Program-made: the position numbers and the translations under genes | Shown here: positions 5,898-6,138 of the stretch, in pieces | Layout: each line of letters begins with the position of its first letter | Position numbering within the stretch: position 1 is the first letter of the stretch | Notes under the pieces: generated by a model | What the model was told of the DNA's origin: nothing | The model's database searches: none | What the model saw: only the letters and a program-made list of their open reading frames with translations | DNA from: Acidimicrobiaceae bacterium | Lineage (GTDB): Bacteria; Actinomycetota; Acidimicrobiia; Acidimicrobiales; Bog-793 | Direction: 5' to 3' | Assembly (NCBI GenBank): GCA_003170375.1 | Contig: PMZN01000103.1 | Location: 1-6,138 of the forward strand | Length of the DNA stretch: 6,138 bases

Positions 5898-6138
5898 ATG
5901 ACGACATACCAGGTGACAAGCGACGGAGACGGACACGACCTGGTCGCTTCCTGGCCTGACCTCCCGGAACGGGCGAATCATCCCGTTGCGACGTTCAAAG
6001 AGCTGAAGCTCGCCACGGCCGCAAAGAGCGTTCTCAACGCTGCTTCGCGCTACCGGTGGCACCGGTGGATCCAACTCCAGGACGAGGGCCTCTTCACAGA
6101 CGAGCGGGTGGGGGCAGATCCGACCGAGCGTCCGGCGA
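5898..6138 (+). CDS. Small hypothetical protein, C-terminus beyond window
   Basis: An open frame of 80 codons starts at ATG 5898 with a good AGGTGG ribosome binding site and runs off the window edge without a stop. Codon third positions are mostly G or C, as in its neighbours. The protein begins MTTYQVTSDGDGHDLVASWP and is hydrophilic, with no membrane segment or signal peptide. Residues 2-22 (YQV...DGDGHDL...WPDLP) faintly recall the start of HicB-type antitoxin domains, but the glycine after PDLP is missing and I do not assign that family. An RWHRW segment comes from two ACCGGTGG copies (6052-6059 and 6061-6068). An opposing minus-strand frame (5883-6074) with a TTG start is less likely. 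Function unknown; expression is probably controlled through the upstream inverted repeat. Confidence 0.55.
   Translation, partial: MTTYQVTSDGDGHDLVASWPDLPERANHPVATFKELKLATAAKSVLNAASRYRWHRWIQLQDEGLFTDERVGADPTERPA

Noticed and set aside
6052..6068. Direct repeat ACCGGTGG x 2 with 9-base period
   Set aside because: In frame within the last gene and simply encodes the repeated Arg-Trp in RWHRW; no separate role needed.
5883..6074. Minus-strand frame opposite the 5898 gene
   Set aside because: Starts with TTG and would end inside the inverted repeat; the plus-strand ATG with AGGTGG is the better reading.

Overview
The window comes from a high-GC chromosome. GTG and TTG starts and strongly G/C-ending codons point to an actinobacterium. 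The domain types fit this: a LacI-type sensor fused to GGDEF-EAL, a variant PAP2 membrane protein, an actinobacterial-style class I methyltransferase, and a HemG-like flavodoxin. No rRNA, tRNA, IS element or CRISPR array is visible. I cannot name the species.

Layout from left to right. Positions 69-3542 (minus) hold one very large cyclic-di-GMP signalling protein. It has a cytoplasmic periplasmic-binding-protein-like (LacI/PurR-type) ligand domain without its usual DNA-binding helix-turn-helix, then a helical/GAF-like linker, a PAS domain, a GGDEF domain and an EAL domain. A gap of about 100 bases (3543-3643) separates it from a divergent gene and contains a perfect 2 x 13 bp tandem repeat. 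Positions 3644-4333 (plus) encode a six-helix PAP2-family membrane protein whose catalytic signature is altered. It converges on 4386-5153 (minus), an S-adenosylmethionine-dependent methyltransferase. Upstream of that on the same strand is 5222-5710 (minus), a small flavodoxin-domain protein with a strong ribosome binding site. A divergent regulatory region (5711-5897) contains a perfect 12-bp inverted repeat. Its right arm includes the Shine-Dalgarno sequence of the last gene, 5898 to the window end (plus), a small unrecognised protein cut off by the window edge.

Working together: the flavodoxin and methyltransferase genes run in the same direction 68 bases apart and may be co-transcribed. 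The signalling protein and PAP2 gene are divergent and share one short control region. No pathway linking all the genes can be read from the sequence. The most distinctive items are the sensor-to-c-di-GMP fusion with both catalytic sets intact, and the hairpin or operator that covers a ribosome binding site.
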